Source: Actinomycetes bacterium (GTDB taxonomy: Bacteria; Actinomycetota; Actinomycetes; Mycobacteriales; Mycobacteriaceae). Taken from it: a DNA stretch of 20,438 nt. The stretch lies in contig JAEYMI010000067.1 of assembly GCA_023461275.1 (NCBI GenBank), positions 1-20,438 on the forward strand, written 5' to 3'. Below the pieces are notes generated by a model. The model was not told where the DNA came from. It saw only the letters and a program-made list of their open reading frames with translations, and searched no databases. Both the position numbers and the translations under genes were made by a program. Of the stretch, positions 1 to 6,978 are shown in pieces; the first letter of the stretch is position 1, and every line of letters starts with the position of its first letter.

Positions 1-1
1 G

Positions 2-742
2 CAAGGCCCCGACGACCCCGACGGCGGCCCGGACGGCATCGATGGGCCCGATGGTGGCGACGGTCCCGATGACACTGGCGGGCCCGATGACACTGACGGT
101 CCCAATGATGGCGACGGCGCCGAGGGCGCGGACGGCGACAACACCGAGGGCGACGACGTCGACGGGACACCGGAACAGGCCGAGGCGCAACCAGACTCAT
201 CCGAACCCGAGTCAACCCCCGAGCCCATCGGGCCTCGCGAGCCGGCTGCGTCGACCGACCCGACCATCGTCGTCGATCCGACCGGCACCGAGCTACCCCG
301 CCTGCGCGGGTACGGCGCGATCACCCCCGCCTACGCCACCCAGCTGCATCAGCGAGGCGTCGCGAAGCTCGTGCTGCGTGAACCCCGACCGCCCGACCCG
401 CCACCTGATCCGTCTCGCCCGCGGGGCGCACCACCTCCCGGCGCGCTCACGTACAAGCCGAGCCGACGCCTGCGGGAGGAGATCTACGCGACCGATCATT
501 ACTGCCGGTATCCGTACTGCGACAGGCCCGCCGAGCTGTGCGAGCTCGACCACCTCAAGCCGTTCGACCACACCAATCCGGTCAACGGTGGCTGGACCGT
601 GCGCGAAAACCTGATCCCACTGTGCACCCCGGATCATCACCGCAAACACTTCGGATTGTGGCTACCCCGCATGGGCGAGAACCGCACCGTCATCTGGCGT
701 AACCCGAGAACCGTTCAAACCATCACCACCTGGCCGCGATAA
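2..742 (+). CDS. DUF222/13E12-type HNH endonuclease, 5'-partial
   Basis: Frame 2 is open from the left edge to the TAA at 740-742, giving 246 codons, so the amino-terminal DUF222 part expected of this family lies outside the window. The first ~90 codons are a Gly/Pro/Asp/Glu-rich linker partly built from an 18-bp tandem repeat. A folded carboxy-terminal HNH domain follows: Cys pairs in CRYPYC and ELC, the His of ELDHLKPFDH, the Asn of RENLIPLC, and the closing His residues of DHHRKH. All three HNH signature positions are therefore present. Such genes are multicopy in Gordonia, Rhodococcus and mycobacteria and are thought to be selfish or mobile-element-like nucleases; their biological role is unclear. 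A second, divergent member lies at 12593-13864. Longer-looking open frames on both strands here are composition artefacts, because this frame carries the motif. Family call is firm; function is inferred. Confidence 0.88.
   Translation, partial: QGPDDPDGGPDGIDGPDGGDGPDDTGGPDDTDGPNDGDGAEGADGDNTEGDDVDGTPEQAEAQPDSSEPESTPEPIGPREPAASTDPTIVVDPTGTELPRLRGYGAITPAYATQLHQRGVAKLVLREPRPPDPPPDPSRPRGAPPPGALTYKPSRRLREEIYATDHYCRYPYCDRPAELCELDHLKPFDHTNPVNGGWTVRENLIPLCTPDHHRKHFGLWLPRMGENRTVIWRNPRTVQTITTWPR
26..115 (+). repeat. 18-bp tandem repeat, five units, coding an acidic hexapeptide
   Basis: Five consecutive 18-nt units start at 26, 44, 62, 80 and 98. In the HNH reading frame they code GPDGID, GPDGGD, GPDDTG, GPDDTD and GPNDGD. 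Units 3 and 4 are almost identical at DNA level (GGnCCCGATGACACTGnC). A sixth degenerate unit may precede at 5-22 (GPDDPD). Being a multiple of three, the array can expand or contract without breaking the frame. Confidence 0.85.
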
Positions 743-774
743 CGACCCCGGGGCCACCATCGTTTTAGAGGTGC

Positions 775-807
775 TGAACGCTCCTGCAGACCTGATGAAC
801 GATCCTG
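775..807 (+). repeat. Direct repeat with 21-bp period upstream of the oxygenase gene
   Basis: TGAACGCTCCTG (775-786) recurs as TGAACGATCCTG (796-807), 11 of 12 identical, with a 21-bp period or two helical turns. It ends 33 nt before the ATG at 841, in the only non-coding gap between the HNH gene and the oxygenase gene. The placement suits a regulator that binds one DNA face, possibly the LysR protein encoded downstream. That role is inferred from spacing only. Confidence 0.45.
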
Positions 808-840
808 GCGTCAACTCCCACTGATGTCGAAGATGGATTC

Positions 841-1842
841 ATGCTCCCGACCCTTGATCTCGCCGACGCGGAGACCGCACCCCACGCGTTCGGTCTGGCA
901 CTACGCGAGGCGGCGCACGCCTCTGGCTTCTTCTACTTGACGGGTCACGGGGTGCCGCTGGCCGATATGCGCGCAGTTCTCGCGACCGCGCGGAAGTTCT
1001 TCGCGTTGAGTGATGCCGAGAAGAACGAGATCAGCCACCTCAACAGCCCCCAGTTTCGTGGGTATGCGCGACTCGGCGGCGAGCTGACCAACGGGCAGGT
1101 CGACTGGCGTGAACAGGTCGATATCGGTCCGGAACGCGAGGAGATCGCGGGTGCGCAAGGATATTGGCGACTTCAGGGGCCCAACCTGTGGCCCACTGCG
1201 TTGCCCGAGATGCGTGCGGTCTTCGAATCGTGGAGCACCGGGTTGTCGGCGGTGGGGCTGCGCCTTCTGCGCCACTGGGCGGCGTCGCTCGACGCTGGTG
1301 AGGGATTCTTCGACGATGCGTTCAGCGACCGGCCGGCAACGCTGATCAAGGTTGTGCGGTATCCGGGAACTGCGGATCGCACGCAGGGCGTCGGTGCGCA
1401 TAAAGACTCCGGCGTGCTGACATTGCTCCTTGTCGAACCCGATTCCTCTGGCTTGCAGGTGGAGTCGGAGTCCGGCGAGTGGATTGACGTCCCGCCGCTC
1501 GAGGGAACGTTCATCGTCAACATCGGTGAACTACTCGAGGTCGCGACGGGCGGCTACCTGCGTGCCACCCGTCATCGGGTACTGGCCCCCGCGCCGGACA
1601 CCGACCGCGTCTCGATTCCGTTCTTTCTCAATCCTGCGCTCGATGCGGTCATTCCGCTGATCGAGTTGCCGCCGGATCTCGCCGCCCGGTCTCGCGGGGT
1701 GGAAACCGACCCCGACAATCCGATCTTCAATACCTACGGTGAAAATGCCTGGAAGTCGCGGACGCGAGCCCACCCCGACGTCGCGGAACTCCATCACGGA
1801 ATTCCGGCGAGCGGCGCAGTGTCTCCCGGTGCCTATGGCTGA
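841..1842 (+). CDS. Isopenicillin-N-synthase-like 2-oxoglutarate/Fe(II) oxygenase
   Basis: This 333-residue protein has the usual length of the plant/bacterial 2OG-Fe(II) oxygenase (IPNS-like) family. The amino-terminal DIOX_N-type part contains FFYLTGHGVP near residue 30. The double-stranded beta-helix core carries the iron triad H187-x-D189 (GVGAHKDSG) and H245 (ATRHRV), and the co-substrate-binding R256-x-S258 (DRVSIPFF). The family couples 2-oxoglutarate decarboxylation to hydroxylation, desaturation or ring closure of small molecules; the substrate cannot be read from sequence. The ATG at 841 has only a weak purine stretch (GAAGA, 829-833). The gene sits 66 nt upstream of a LysR regulator and near a flavoprotein oxidase, which suggests an oxidative catabolic unit. 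A hairpin-forming palindrome lies just past its end and could also act as its terminator. Family certain; substrate unknown. Confidence 0.9.
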   Translation: MLPTLDLADAETAPHAFGLALREAAHASGFFYLTGHGVPLADMRAVLATARKFFALSDAEKNEISHLNSPQFRGYARLGGELTNGQVDWREQVDIGPEREEIAGAQGYWRLQGPNLWPTALPEMRAVFESWSTGLSAVGLRLLRHWAASLDAGEGFFDDAFSDRPATLIKVVRYPGTADRTQGVGAHKDSGVLTLLLVEPDSSGLQVESESGEWIDVPPLEGTFIVNIGELLEVATGGYLRATRHRVLAPAPDTDRVSIPFFLNPALDAVIPLIELPPDLAARSRGVETDPDNPIFNTYGENAWKSRTRAHPDVAELHHGIPASGAVSPGAYG

Positions 1843-1869
1843 CAAACGGTTTCAGCACGTCTGATCGGA

Positions 1870-1902
1870 AGGCTAGGTGGTCGCGTAAGACCCACCTAGC
1901 CT
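1870..1902. promoter_or_regulatory. Perfect 11-bp palindrome over the putative lysR -10 box
   Basis: AGGCTAGGTGG (1870-1880) and CCACCTAGCCT (1892-1902) are perfect complements separated by 11 nt. The right arm ends in TAGCCT (1897-1902), a -10-like hexamer six nt before the GTG at 1909, so the mRNA may be leaderless. The dyad fits an autoregulatory LysR operator. No T-run follows, so a terminator for the preceding gene is a weaker reading. Confidence 0.6.
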
Positions 1903-1908
1903 GACCCG

Positions 1909-2862
1909 GTGCTGGATGTTCGACGACTCCCGATCTTTTTGGCCGTGGTTCGCCACGGCTCGTTGACCGCCGCCGGCGCCGCCCTGCAGTACACGACATC
2001 TGCTGTGTCTCAGCAGATCGCGGCGCTCGAGCGGGAGACCGGCACCCGGTTGCTCATCCGCGGCCCCAACGGCGCGAGGCCCACGCCGGCCGGCGAGAAG
2101 TTACTCAAGCACGCCGAGAGAATTCTCGCGGCCGTAGATCTGGCGGAACGGGACCTGTGCGGTAGCACCGAGGCCGGACATGAACAGATCAGGCTGACAT
2201 CGTTCTCGAGTGTCTCAACATCGTTGCTTCCCAAAATGATTCGGGAGATCCGTCGCATTCGTCCGATGGTCGACGTGGAGATCCTCACCGCGGACCCCGA
2301 CGACGGCGTCGCCCTTCTCAATTCGGGACAAGCCGACGCGACGATCATCACCGAGGTGCCCGACGAATCCCGTGCATTTCCGCAGCTCTTCACCGCACCG
2401 GTTTTCGACGACGAGTTCTACGTCGTCCTCCCGCCCAGTCACCCGATGTCGTCGAGGCGCGAGGTGTCGCTCGCAGCCTTGGCGACCGAACGATGGATCG
2501 TGAGCTCCGCCACCGGCGACTGTCCGGATACGCGTGTTTTCCGAAAGGCCTGTGCCGCAGCGGGAGTGACGCCAGAAGTGAGCTATCGCCAAGACGATTA
2601 CGGCGCCGTCCAGGCGATGGTCGCCGTCGGACTCGGTGTTTCGCTGGTGCCATCACTCGCGGTGGGCGCGGCCCGCCACGACGTCACAGTTCGTCGGGTG
2701 TCCGGATCGCGTCCAATACGGCGTATTTCAATCGCGTTGCGCGAAAAGCCCGCTGAAGGATCGGCGACCAACACTCTTGTTTCAGCGCTGCAGCAGGTCG
2801 GCGCGGCGGCGGTCGTCGAACACCCTTACAGCAACTCTGCACGACCGTTGAGTATGGCTTGA
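1909..2862 (+). CDS. LysR-family transcriptional regulator
   Basis: The protein has 317 residues, normal for LysR regulators. Residues 1-60 hold a textbook winged-helix DNA-binding domain (LPIFLAVVRHGSLTAAGAAL, then SAVSQQIAALERETGTRLL, then TPAGEKLL). It is followed by a linker helix and a periplasmic-binding-like effector domain from about residue 90, in which the stretch GLGVSLVPSLAV is typical. The start is GTG at 1909: translation begins directly at the HTH and a -10-like box ends only 6 nt upstream. It lies between the oxygenase and the flavoprotein gene on the same strand and is the natural candidate regulator of both, with a co-inducer that is probably their substrate. LysR genes are often divergent from their targets; here all run the same way, so the control of the neighbours is inferred. 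Confidence 0.93.
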   Translation: MLDVRRLPIFLAVVRHGSLTAAGAALQYTTSAVSQQIAALERETGTRLLIRGPNGARPTPAGEKLLKHAERILAAVDLAERDLCGSTEAGHEQIRLTSFSSVSTSLLPKMIREIRRIRPMVDVEILTADPDDGVALLNSGQADATIITEVPDESRAFPQLFTAPVFDDEFYVVLPPSHPMSSRREVSLAALATERWIVSSATGDCPDTRVFRKACAAAGVTPEVSYRQDDYGAVQAMVAVGLGVSLVPSLAVGAARHDVTVRRVSGSRPIRRISIALREKPAEGSATNTLVSALQQVGAAAVVEHPYSNSARPLSMA

Positions 2863-2891
2863 GGCGTCTTCCGTTGGGGTGCACTGACTCC

Positions 2892-2920
2892 TAGCGTGCA
2901 GGGCAACCGCATCGAAAGGA
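2892..2920 (+). promoter_or_regulatory. Putative -10 box and ribosome binding site of the SfnB-like gene
   Basis: TAGCGT at 2892-2897 matches the TAnnnT actinobacterial -10 form, and the same hexamer stands in front of the exporter at 5437-5442. GAAAGGA at 2914-2920 is a good Shine-Dalgarno sequence ten nt before the ATG at 2931 and decides that start. No clear -35 is visible. Confidence 0.45.
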
Positions 2921-2930
2921 TCTCGTCACC

Positions 2931-4175
2931 ATGACAACTCTGAACACCGTCGTCGAGGACGTCGTGCCTGGCGCGTCGACCACCGATGACGCGCTTGCCG
3001 TCGCTCGCGCGCTGGCCGACCGAATCCGCGAAGGTGCGGTATCACGCGAGGTCGAAGGTCGGCTACCGGTGGAACAGCTTGCCTGGGTGGCCGGTTCGGG
3101 GCTTCTCGGCATCCTTGTCCCGGCCGAGCACGGCGGACCGGATCTACCGCAGTCCACCGCTGTCGAGGTGATCCGCATTCTGTCGAGCGCCGATTCGGCG
3201 GTGGGACAGCTGTTGCTCTCGCACTACGTGCTCAGTGCCGGAATTCGAGGGCTCGGCCAAAATGCCCCTGCGCCACAGATATTCGCCGACGTGCTGGCGG
3301 GCGCGCAACTCGGTAACGCCAGCGCCGAGCGCGGCACACGCACCTCCGCCGAGCGTCGCACGACGATCCGAAAGGATGCCGACGGACGCTGGTTGCTCAA
3401 CGGCACCAAGTTCTACGCCACCGGCGCACTCGGTGCGAGCTGGATCGCGGTCGCAGCACGAATCGAAGACACTGAACCCGCACATGGGGCGACGGTGTTC
3501 ATCCGCCCTGACGCATCCGGCGTCACGCTTGAGCTGGACAAGTGGAGCGCTTTCGGTCAGCGCGGTACCGCCAGCGGACAGGTGATTCTCGATGATGTGG
3601 CTGTCGACGAAGAGTTCGTGATCGATGAGGGTCCCGACCCGGATCCGCTTACATCCGATCCGTCGGTTCTGGGCGCATTCGACCAGGCTCTGCACACCGC
3701 GGTTGACGTCGGGATCGGCGGCGCGGCATTGCGGGACGGAGCCGAGTTCGTCAGGACGAAGAGTCGGCCCTGGTTTGAGGCCGGAGTCTCCTCGGCCGAC
3801 CAGGAACCACATGTGGTGCGACGATTCGGTGAGCTCACCGCGCACCTCTACGCACTCGAGGCGCTGCTCCGACGCGGAGCCGAACTCATCGACGCTGCTC
3901 TCGCCGAACCGGTGCTGAGCCGTGATTCGGCTGCTGCGGCATCGCTGCAGGTCGCGGCCGCGAAAGCGTTGGCACAGGAGTACGCCGTCGAGATCGCCAG
4001 TGGCGTACTGGAGTTGACCGGAACCTCGGCCTCCGACGGGAAGTACGCTTTCGACCGGCACTGGCGCAATGTGCGGGTCCACTCGCTGCACGATCCGGCC
4101 CGCTGGAAGTACGTCCACCTCGGAAACCACACCTTGCACGGCACCAGGCCACCGCGGCTCGGCGTCCTGCTCTGA
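2931..4175 (+). CDS. SfnB/DszC-type acyl-CoA-dehydrogenase-fold flavin monooxygenase
   Basis: The 414-residue protein has the acyl-CoA dehydrogenase fold: amino-terminal helical domain (VAGSGLLGILVPAEHGG near 50-70), central beta domain (DGRWLLNGTKFYATGA, then GQRGTASGQVILDDVAV) and carboxy-terminal helical domain. The stretch HWRNVRVHSLHDPARWKY near 377-394 is typical of the SfnB/DszC branch rather than of true acyl-CoA dehydrogenases. That branch uses reduced flavin and oxygen on sulfur compounds (dibenzothiophene, dimethylsulfone utilisation). It would need a flavin reductase, and none is obvious close by; the nitroreductase at 9692-10234 is distant. The gene starts after a good ribosome binding site, 68 nt after lysR, and is followed 61 nt later by a MetE-like gene, so the two probably form an operon. 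Sulfur scavenging is the best guess; oxidation of another heterocompound is possible. Confidence 0.82.
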   Translation: MTTLNTVVEDVVPGASTTDDALAVARALADRIREGAVSREVEGRLPVEQLAWVAGSGLLGILVPAEHGGPDLPQSTAVEVIRILSSADSAVGQLLLSHYVLSAGIRGLGQNAPAPQIFADVLAGAQLGNASAERGTRTSAERRTTIRKDADGRWLLNGTKFYATGALGASWIAVAARIEDTEPAHGATVFIRPDASGVTLELDKWSAFGQRGTASGQVILDDVAVDEEFVIDEGPDPDPLTSDPSVLGAFDQALHTAVDVGIGGAALRDGAEFVRTKSRPWFEAGVSSADQEPHVVRRFGELTAHLYALEALLRRGAELIDAALAEPVLSRDSAAAASLQVAAAKALAQEYAVEIASGVLELTGTSASDGKYAFDRHWRNVRVHSLHDPARWKYVHLGNHTLHGTRPPRLGVLL

Positions 4176-4177
4176 CG

Positions 4178-4202
4178 CCAAGCTCTCTGATTCCAAGCTC
4201 TC
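4178..4202 (+). repeat. 10-bp direct repeat in the intercistronic gap
   Basis: CCAAGCTCTC occurs at 4178-4187 and again at 4193-4202, a 15-nt period, directly after the SfnB-like stop codon. It may be a replication-slippage duplication. No function is claimed. Confidence 0.5.
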
Positions 4203-4236
4203 ATCCGCCACCTCGACTCCCACGAGGAAGCAAACC

Positions 4237-5337
4237 ATGTCCACACAGTTCCTCCCCAGCTCCACCCATTCGGCTGGATTCAACCCGGCAGATCAGGGGT
4301 TCTATCTGACCGGCAGCATCAACGTGCCCAGCGTGGCGCAAGCCTTCGAGCTCGTCGGGAAGCGTCTGCAGCCGGGCGTATCCCGCGTTCCCGACGGCGA
4401 GCCCGGCGATCGTGCGAATTGGGTTCTGACGCAAAAGGATCTGTTCCTCGCCAATTCCACGCTCGATGTCGTCGACGGCAGGGCCCGGGTCCGCCCCGCC
4501 GTCGAAGTCGAGTTCGGCGACGTCGACTATCACTCGGTCGCTGCGTCGTCGTATCAGAACTTCGTCGAAGCACGGCGGAGCGGGGTGCTGGCGCCCGACA
4601 CCCGCTTCCTCGTCTCGATTCCGACGCCCTTCAATGCGGTGAACTCGTTCGTGCATCTCGATTCGCAGGTCGAGGTGGCTCGCGCATATGAGAATCGGTT
4701 GCGCGAGAGCGTCGTTGAACTTCAGCGCTTGATCAATCCCGGAGATCTCGCCGTCCAATTCGACCTCCCGACCGAACTCGCGACCGTCGAAGGGTGGTTC
4801 GACAATCCTTATCCCGACCACGAAGCGATCTACGCCGCGACAGCGCGACTGACCGAATGGCTGGATGACGCAACGGAATTGACTTTCCACCTCTGCTATG
4901 GCGATTCCAAGTTCGGCGCCTCGCCGTTCATGGGTGACCCGCCGAACGCCGAGGCCGCCGAGCGGGGCGGCCGGCATATTCTCCCGCGCGACGCCGGCGC
5001 GGTCGTCGCAGTTGCCAACGGACTCTCGCGTCATGTGAGCCGACGCATCGATGCCATCCAGGCCGCGACCGTGGCGGCGTGGAACCGACGGGCGCACTGG
5101 CGTCCGTTGGCCGATCTGGCGGTGGAGGACAGTACCGAGTTCTTTCTGGGACTGCTGCACGCCGAAGACGGCGCGGCCGGGGTCCGCCACCGGGCTGGGC
5201 TCGCGGCGGAGTTCCTACCCTCGTTCGGATTGTCGACCGAGTGCGGCCTGGGGCGACATTCTCAGGCACAGTTGGCCGCGGTTCTCGACGCGTGGCGCGA
5301 GCTGGTGGACTCCCGGGAGGTGGCGTTGGCGGAGTGA
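4237..5337 (+). CDS. MetE-like (UROD/MetE fold) zinc protein
   Basis: This 366-residue protein resembles the carboxy-terminal catalytic half of cobalamin-independent methionine synthase, which is about twice as long. Two zinc-site elements are visible: H218-x-C220 in FHLCYGDS and C336 in STECGLGR, corresponding to the His-x-Cys and distal Cys ligands of MetE. The amino-terminal homocysteine/folate-binding half of MetE is missing, so it is unlikely to be a normal methionine synthase. Relatives in this fold move methyl groups between small thiols or amines and the zinc-bound thiol. ATG 4237 is chosen because GAGGAAG (4224-4230) stands 6 nt before it; the frame is open further upstream but overlaps the SfnB-like gene. 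Placement after a sulfur-type monooxygenase suggests methyl or thiol transfer in the same pathway. Fold call good, reaction unknown. Confidence 0.78.
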   Translation: MSTQFLPSSTHSAGFNPADQGFYLTGSINVPSVAQAFELVGKRLQPGVSRVPDGEPGDRANWVLTQKDLFLANSTLDVVDGRARVRPAVEVEFGDVDYHSVAASSYQNFVEARRSGVLAPDTRFLVSIPTPFNAVNSFVHLDSQVEVARAYENRLRESVVELQRLINPGDLAVQFDLPTELATVEGWFDNPYPDHEAIYAATARLTEWLDDATELTFHLCYGDSKFGASPFMGDPPNAEAAERGGRHILPRDAGAVVAVANGLSRHVSRRIDAIQAATVAAWNRRAHWRPLADLAVEDSTEFFLGLLHAEDGAAGVRHRAGLAAEFLPSFGLSTECGLGRHSQAQLAAVLDAWRELVDSREVALAE

Positions 5338-5425
5338 CGGTGGCAGCTGACGTCCATCAAAGCAGCTGAGGCGAGTGCGTAGCGCCGGCGACACCGCCAC
5401 GACAGCCGACGCCAGAGCCATGTAA

Positions 5426-5445
5426 GCGACGCACCCTAGCGTCGC
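5426..5445. promoter_or_regulatory. Inverted repeat over the exporter -10 box
   Basis: GCGACG (5426-5431) and CGTCGC (5440-5445) are complementary arms around an 8-nt loop. TAGCGT (5437-5442), a -10-like hexamer, overlaps the right arm and ends 7 nt before the ATG at 5450, again a leaderless arrangement. It fits a repressor site for the exporter; no dedicated repressor gene is adjacent. Confidence 0.45.
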
Positions 5446-5449
5446 CACC

Positions 5450-6910
5450 ATGACCAATACCAAGACCGCGACCGCCACGTCGTCGCGCACCTACACCTCA
5501 CTGGCCGCAGCGGCGATCCCGCTCGCGGCGCTCTGCCTGGCCTTCTTCGTAGAGATGGTCGACAACACGCTGCTGTCCATCGCCTTGCCGACGATCGGCC
5601 GTGACCTGGGCAGTTCCACCACCGGCCTGCAATGGGTGACCGGCGCCTACTCGCTGACCTTCGGCGGGCTCCTGCTCACCGCGGGGTCGATCGCCGACCG
5701 GTTCGGCCGACGTCGCGTCCTGATGATCGGCCTCGGCGTGTTCGGCGCCTTGAGCCTGCTCGTCGTGGCCGTGTCCACCTTGTCGGAGCTGATCGCACTG
5801 CGTGCCGCACTCGGTATCGCGGCCGCCGCGATGGCCCCGATCACCAACTCGCTCGTCTTCCGGCTCTTCGACGACGAGAAGCTGCGGATGCGTGCGATGA
5901 CGGTGATGATCGTCGTCGGCATGTCCGGCTTCATCCTCGGCCCGATCCTCGGCGGCACTGCCCTGGCGCACATCAGCTGGGAATGGCTGCTGATCATCAA
6001 CGCGCCGATCGCCCTGATCGCCGCCATCGGCATCCGCTTCGGTGTCGCCGCCGACCGTCGTGAGGACCTCACCGACGACAAGCTCGACCTGCCCGGCGCA
6101 CTGCTGAGTATCGCCACCATCGGTCTTGCCTGCTGGTCGCTGACCAGCGGCGTCGACCACGGCTGGACGTCGGCGGTCACCATCGCCTCCATCGTCGGCG
6201 CGATCGTGGCGGGTGTGGCGTTCGTCTGGCATGAAAACCGCAGCTTTGCACCGATGTTGGACCTCAACCTGTTCCGCGTCGGGACCGTCCGCGGTGCGAC
6301 GATCGCGCAGGCCGGAACGTCGATCGCCATGGCCGCCGTCATGTTCGGGCTCATCCTGCACTTCCAGTACGCCTACGGCTGGAGCCCGATGAAGGCCGGC
6401 CTGGCCAACCTGCCGATGATCGTGACCATGCTCGCGGCCACCCCGCTCTCGGAATGGCTCGGTGCCCGCTTCGGTCACCGCATCGCCTGTGTCGTCGGCT
6501 CGGTCCTGCTCGCCGGTTCGGTCGCCGGTATGGCGTGGGGCGTCGAACACGGCTACCTCGCCATCGCGATCTGCATGGTGACCATGACGATCGGCCTGCG
6601 CACAGTGATGACGATCTGCGCCGTCGCCCTGATCGACGCCATGCCCGCCAACCGCACATCCATCGGCGCGGCCCTCAACGACACAGCGCAAGAGGTCGGC
6701 ACCAGCGTCGGCACCGCCCTGATCGGCACCATGCTCGCCGCGCTCGTCGTCACCCATCTGCCGGCCGGCGAGTGGAGCTCCGAGCTGGTCAACAGCTTCT
6801 TCCACGGCGAAAGCATCGCCTACCTGACGCTCGCGGCCGTCGTCGCGGTCCTCGGGATCGGTGGCTCGCTGGCGCTGACGAACTCGCGCAATGTCGAAGA
6901 AGCTCACTGA
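5450..6910 (+). CDS. DHA2-family (14-TM) major facilitator exporter
   Basis: The 486-residue protein has the length and hydrophobic pattern of EmrB/QacA-type proton-driven drug exporters. Visible signatures: the TM1 motif around D38 (MVDNTLLSIALPTIG), motif A between TM2 and TM3 (GSIADRFGRRRVLM), and the antiporter motif C in TM5 (GMSGFILGPILGG). The amino-terminus is Thr-rich and cytoplasmic; the carboxy-terminus is short and charged. It stands 112 nt after the MetE-like gene behind its own putative promoter, so it may be a separate unit or the export arm of the upstream catabolic cluster. Its 3' end runs into a 16-bp repeat array and a strong hairpin shared with the convergent gene. Long open frames on the opposite strand give low-complexity charged protein and were discarded. 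Substrate unknown. Confidence 0.92.
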   Translation: MTNTKTATATSSRTYTSLAAAAIPLAALCLAFFVEMVDNTLLSIALPTIGRDLGSSTTGLQWVTGAYSLTFGGLLLTAGSIADRFGRRRVLMIGLGVFGALSLLVVAVSTLSELIALRAALGIAAAAMAPITNSLVFRLFDDEKLRMRAMTVMIVVGMSGFILGPILGGTALAHISWEWLLIINAPIALIAAIGIRFGVAADRREDLTDDKLDLPGALLSIATIGLACWSLTSGVDHGWTSAVTIASIVGAIVAGVAFVWHENRSFAPMLDLNLFRVGTVRGATIAQAGTSIAMAAVMFGLILHFQYAYGWSPMKAGLANLPMIVTMLAATPLSEWLGARFGHRIACVVGSVLLAGSVAGMAWGVEHGYLAIAICMVTMTIGLRTVMTICAVALIDAMPANRTSIGAALNDTAQEVGTSVGTALIGTMLAALVVTHLPAGEWSSELVNSFFHGESIAYLTLAAVVAVLGIGGSLALTNSRNVEEAH

Positions 6911-6914
6911 GCTC

Positions 6915-6978
6915 TGCTGGTCACAGACAGTGCTGGTCACAGACAGTGCTGATTACAGACAGCGCTGATTACGGACAG
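6915..6978 (+). repeat. 16-bp tandem repeat, four units
   Basis: Unit TGCTGGTCACAGACAG occurs exactly at 6915-6930 and 6931-6946, as TGCTGATTACAGACAG at 6947-6962 and as CGCTGATTACGGACAG at 6963-6978. It begins 4 nt after the exporter stop codon. Units diverge stepwise towards the right, and the last one supplies the first bases of the 5' arm of the hairpin at 6970-7005. Adjacent units share the core GACAGTGCT, suggesting expansion from the hairpin arm or decay away from it. Confidence 0.9.

Noticed and set aside
42..614. Thr/Pro/Arg-rich frame at the left edge
   Set aside because: It is the +1 shadow of the HNH gene, whose frame holds the zinc and HNH residues.
4069..4236. Upstream extension of the MetE-like gene
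   Set aside because: The segment overlaps the SfnB-like coding end and has no ribosome binding site, whereas ATG 4237 has GAGGAAG at proper spacing.
3144..4283. 379-codon antisense frame over the SfnB-like gene
   Set aside because: No recognisable motif; the plus strand carries a complete family match and a good ribosome binding site.
5498..6940. 480-codon open frame antisense to the exporter
   Set aside because: Its product is a charged low-complexity Asp/Arg/His/Gly string with no fold. It is the mirror of a GC-rich membrane-protein gene with clear family motifs.
6915..6978. CRISPR-like array
   Set aside because: Units are 16 bp, directly adjacent with no spacers, and there are no cas genes.
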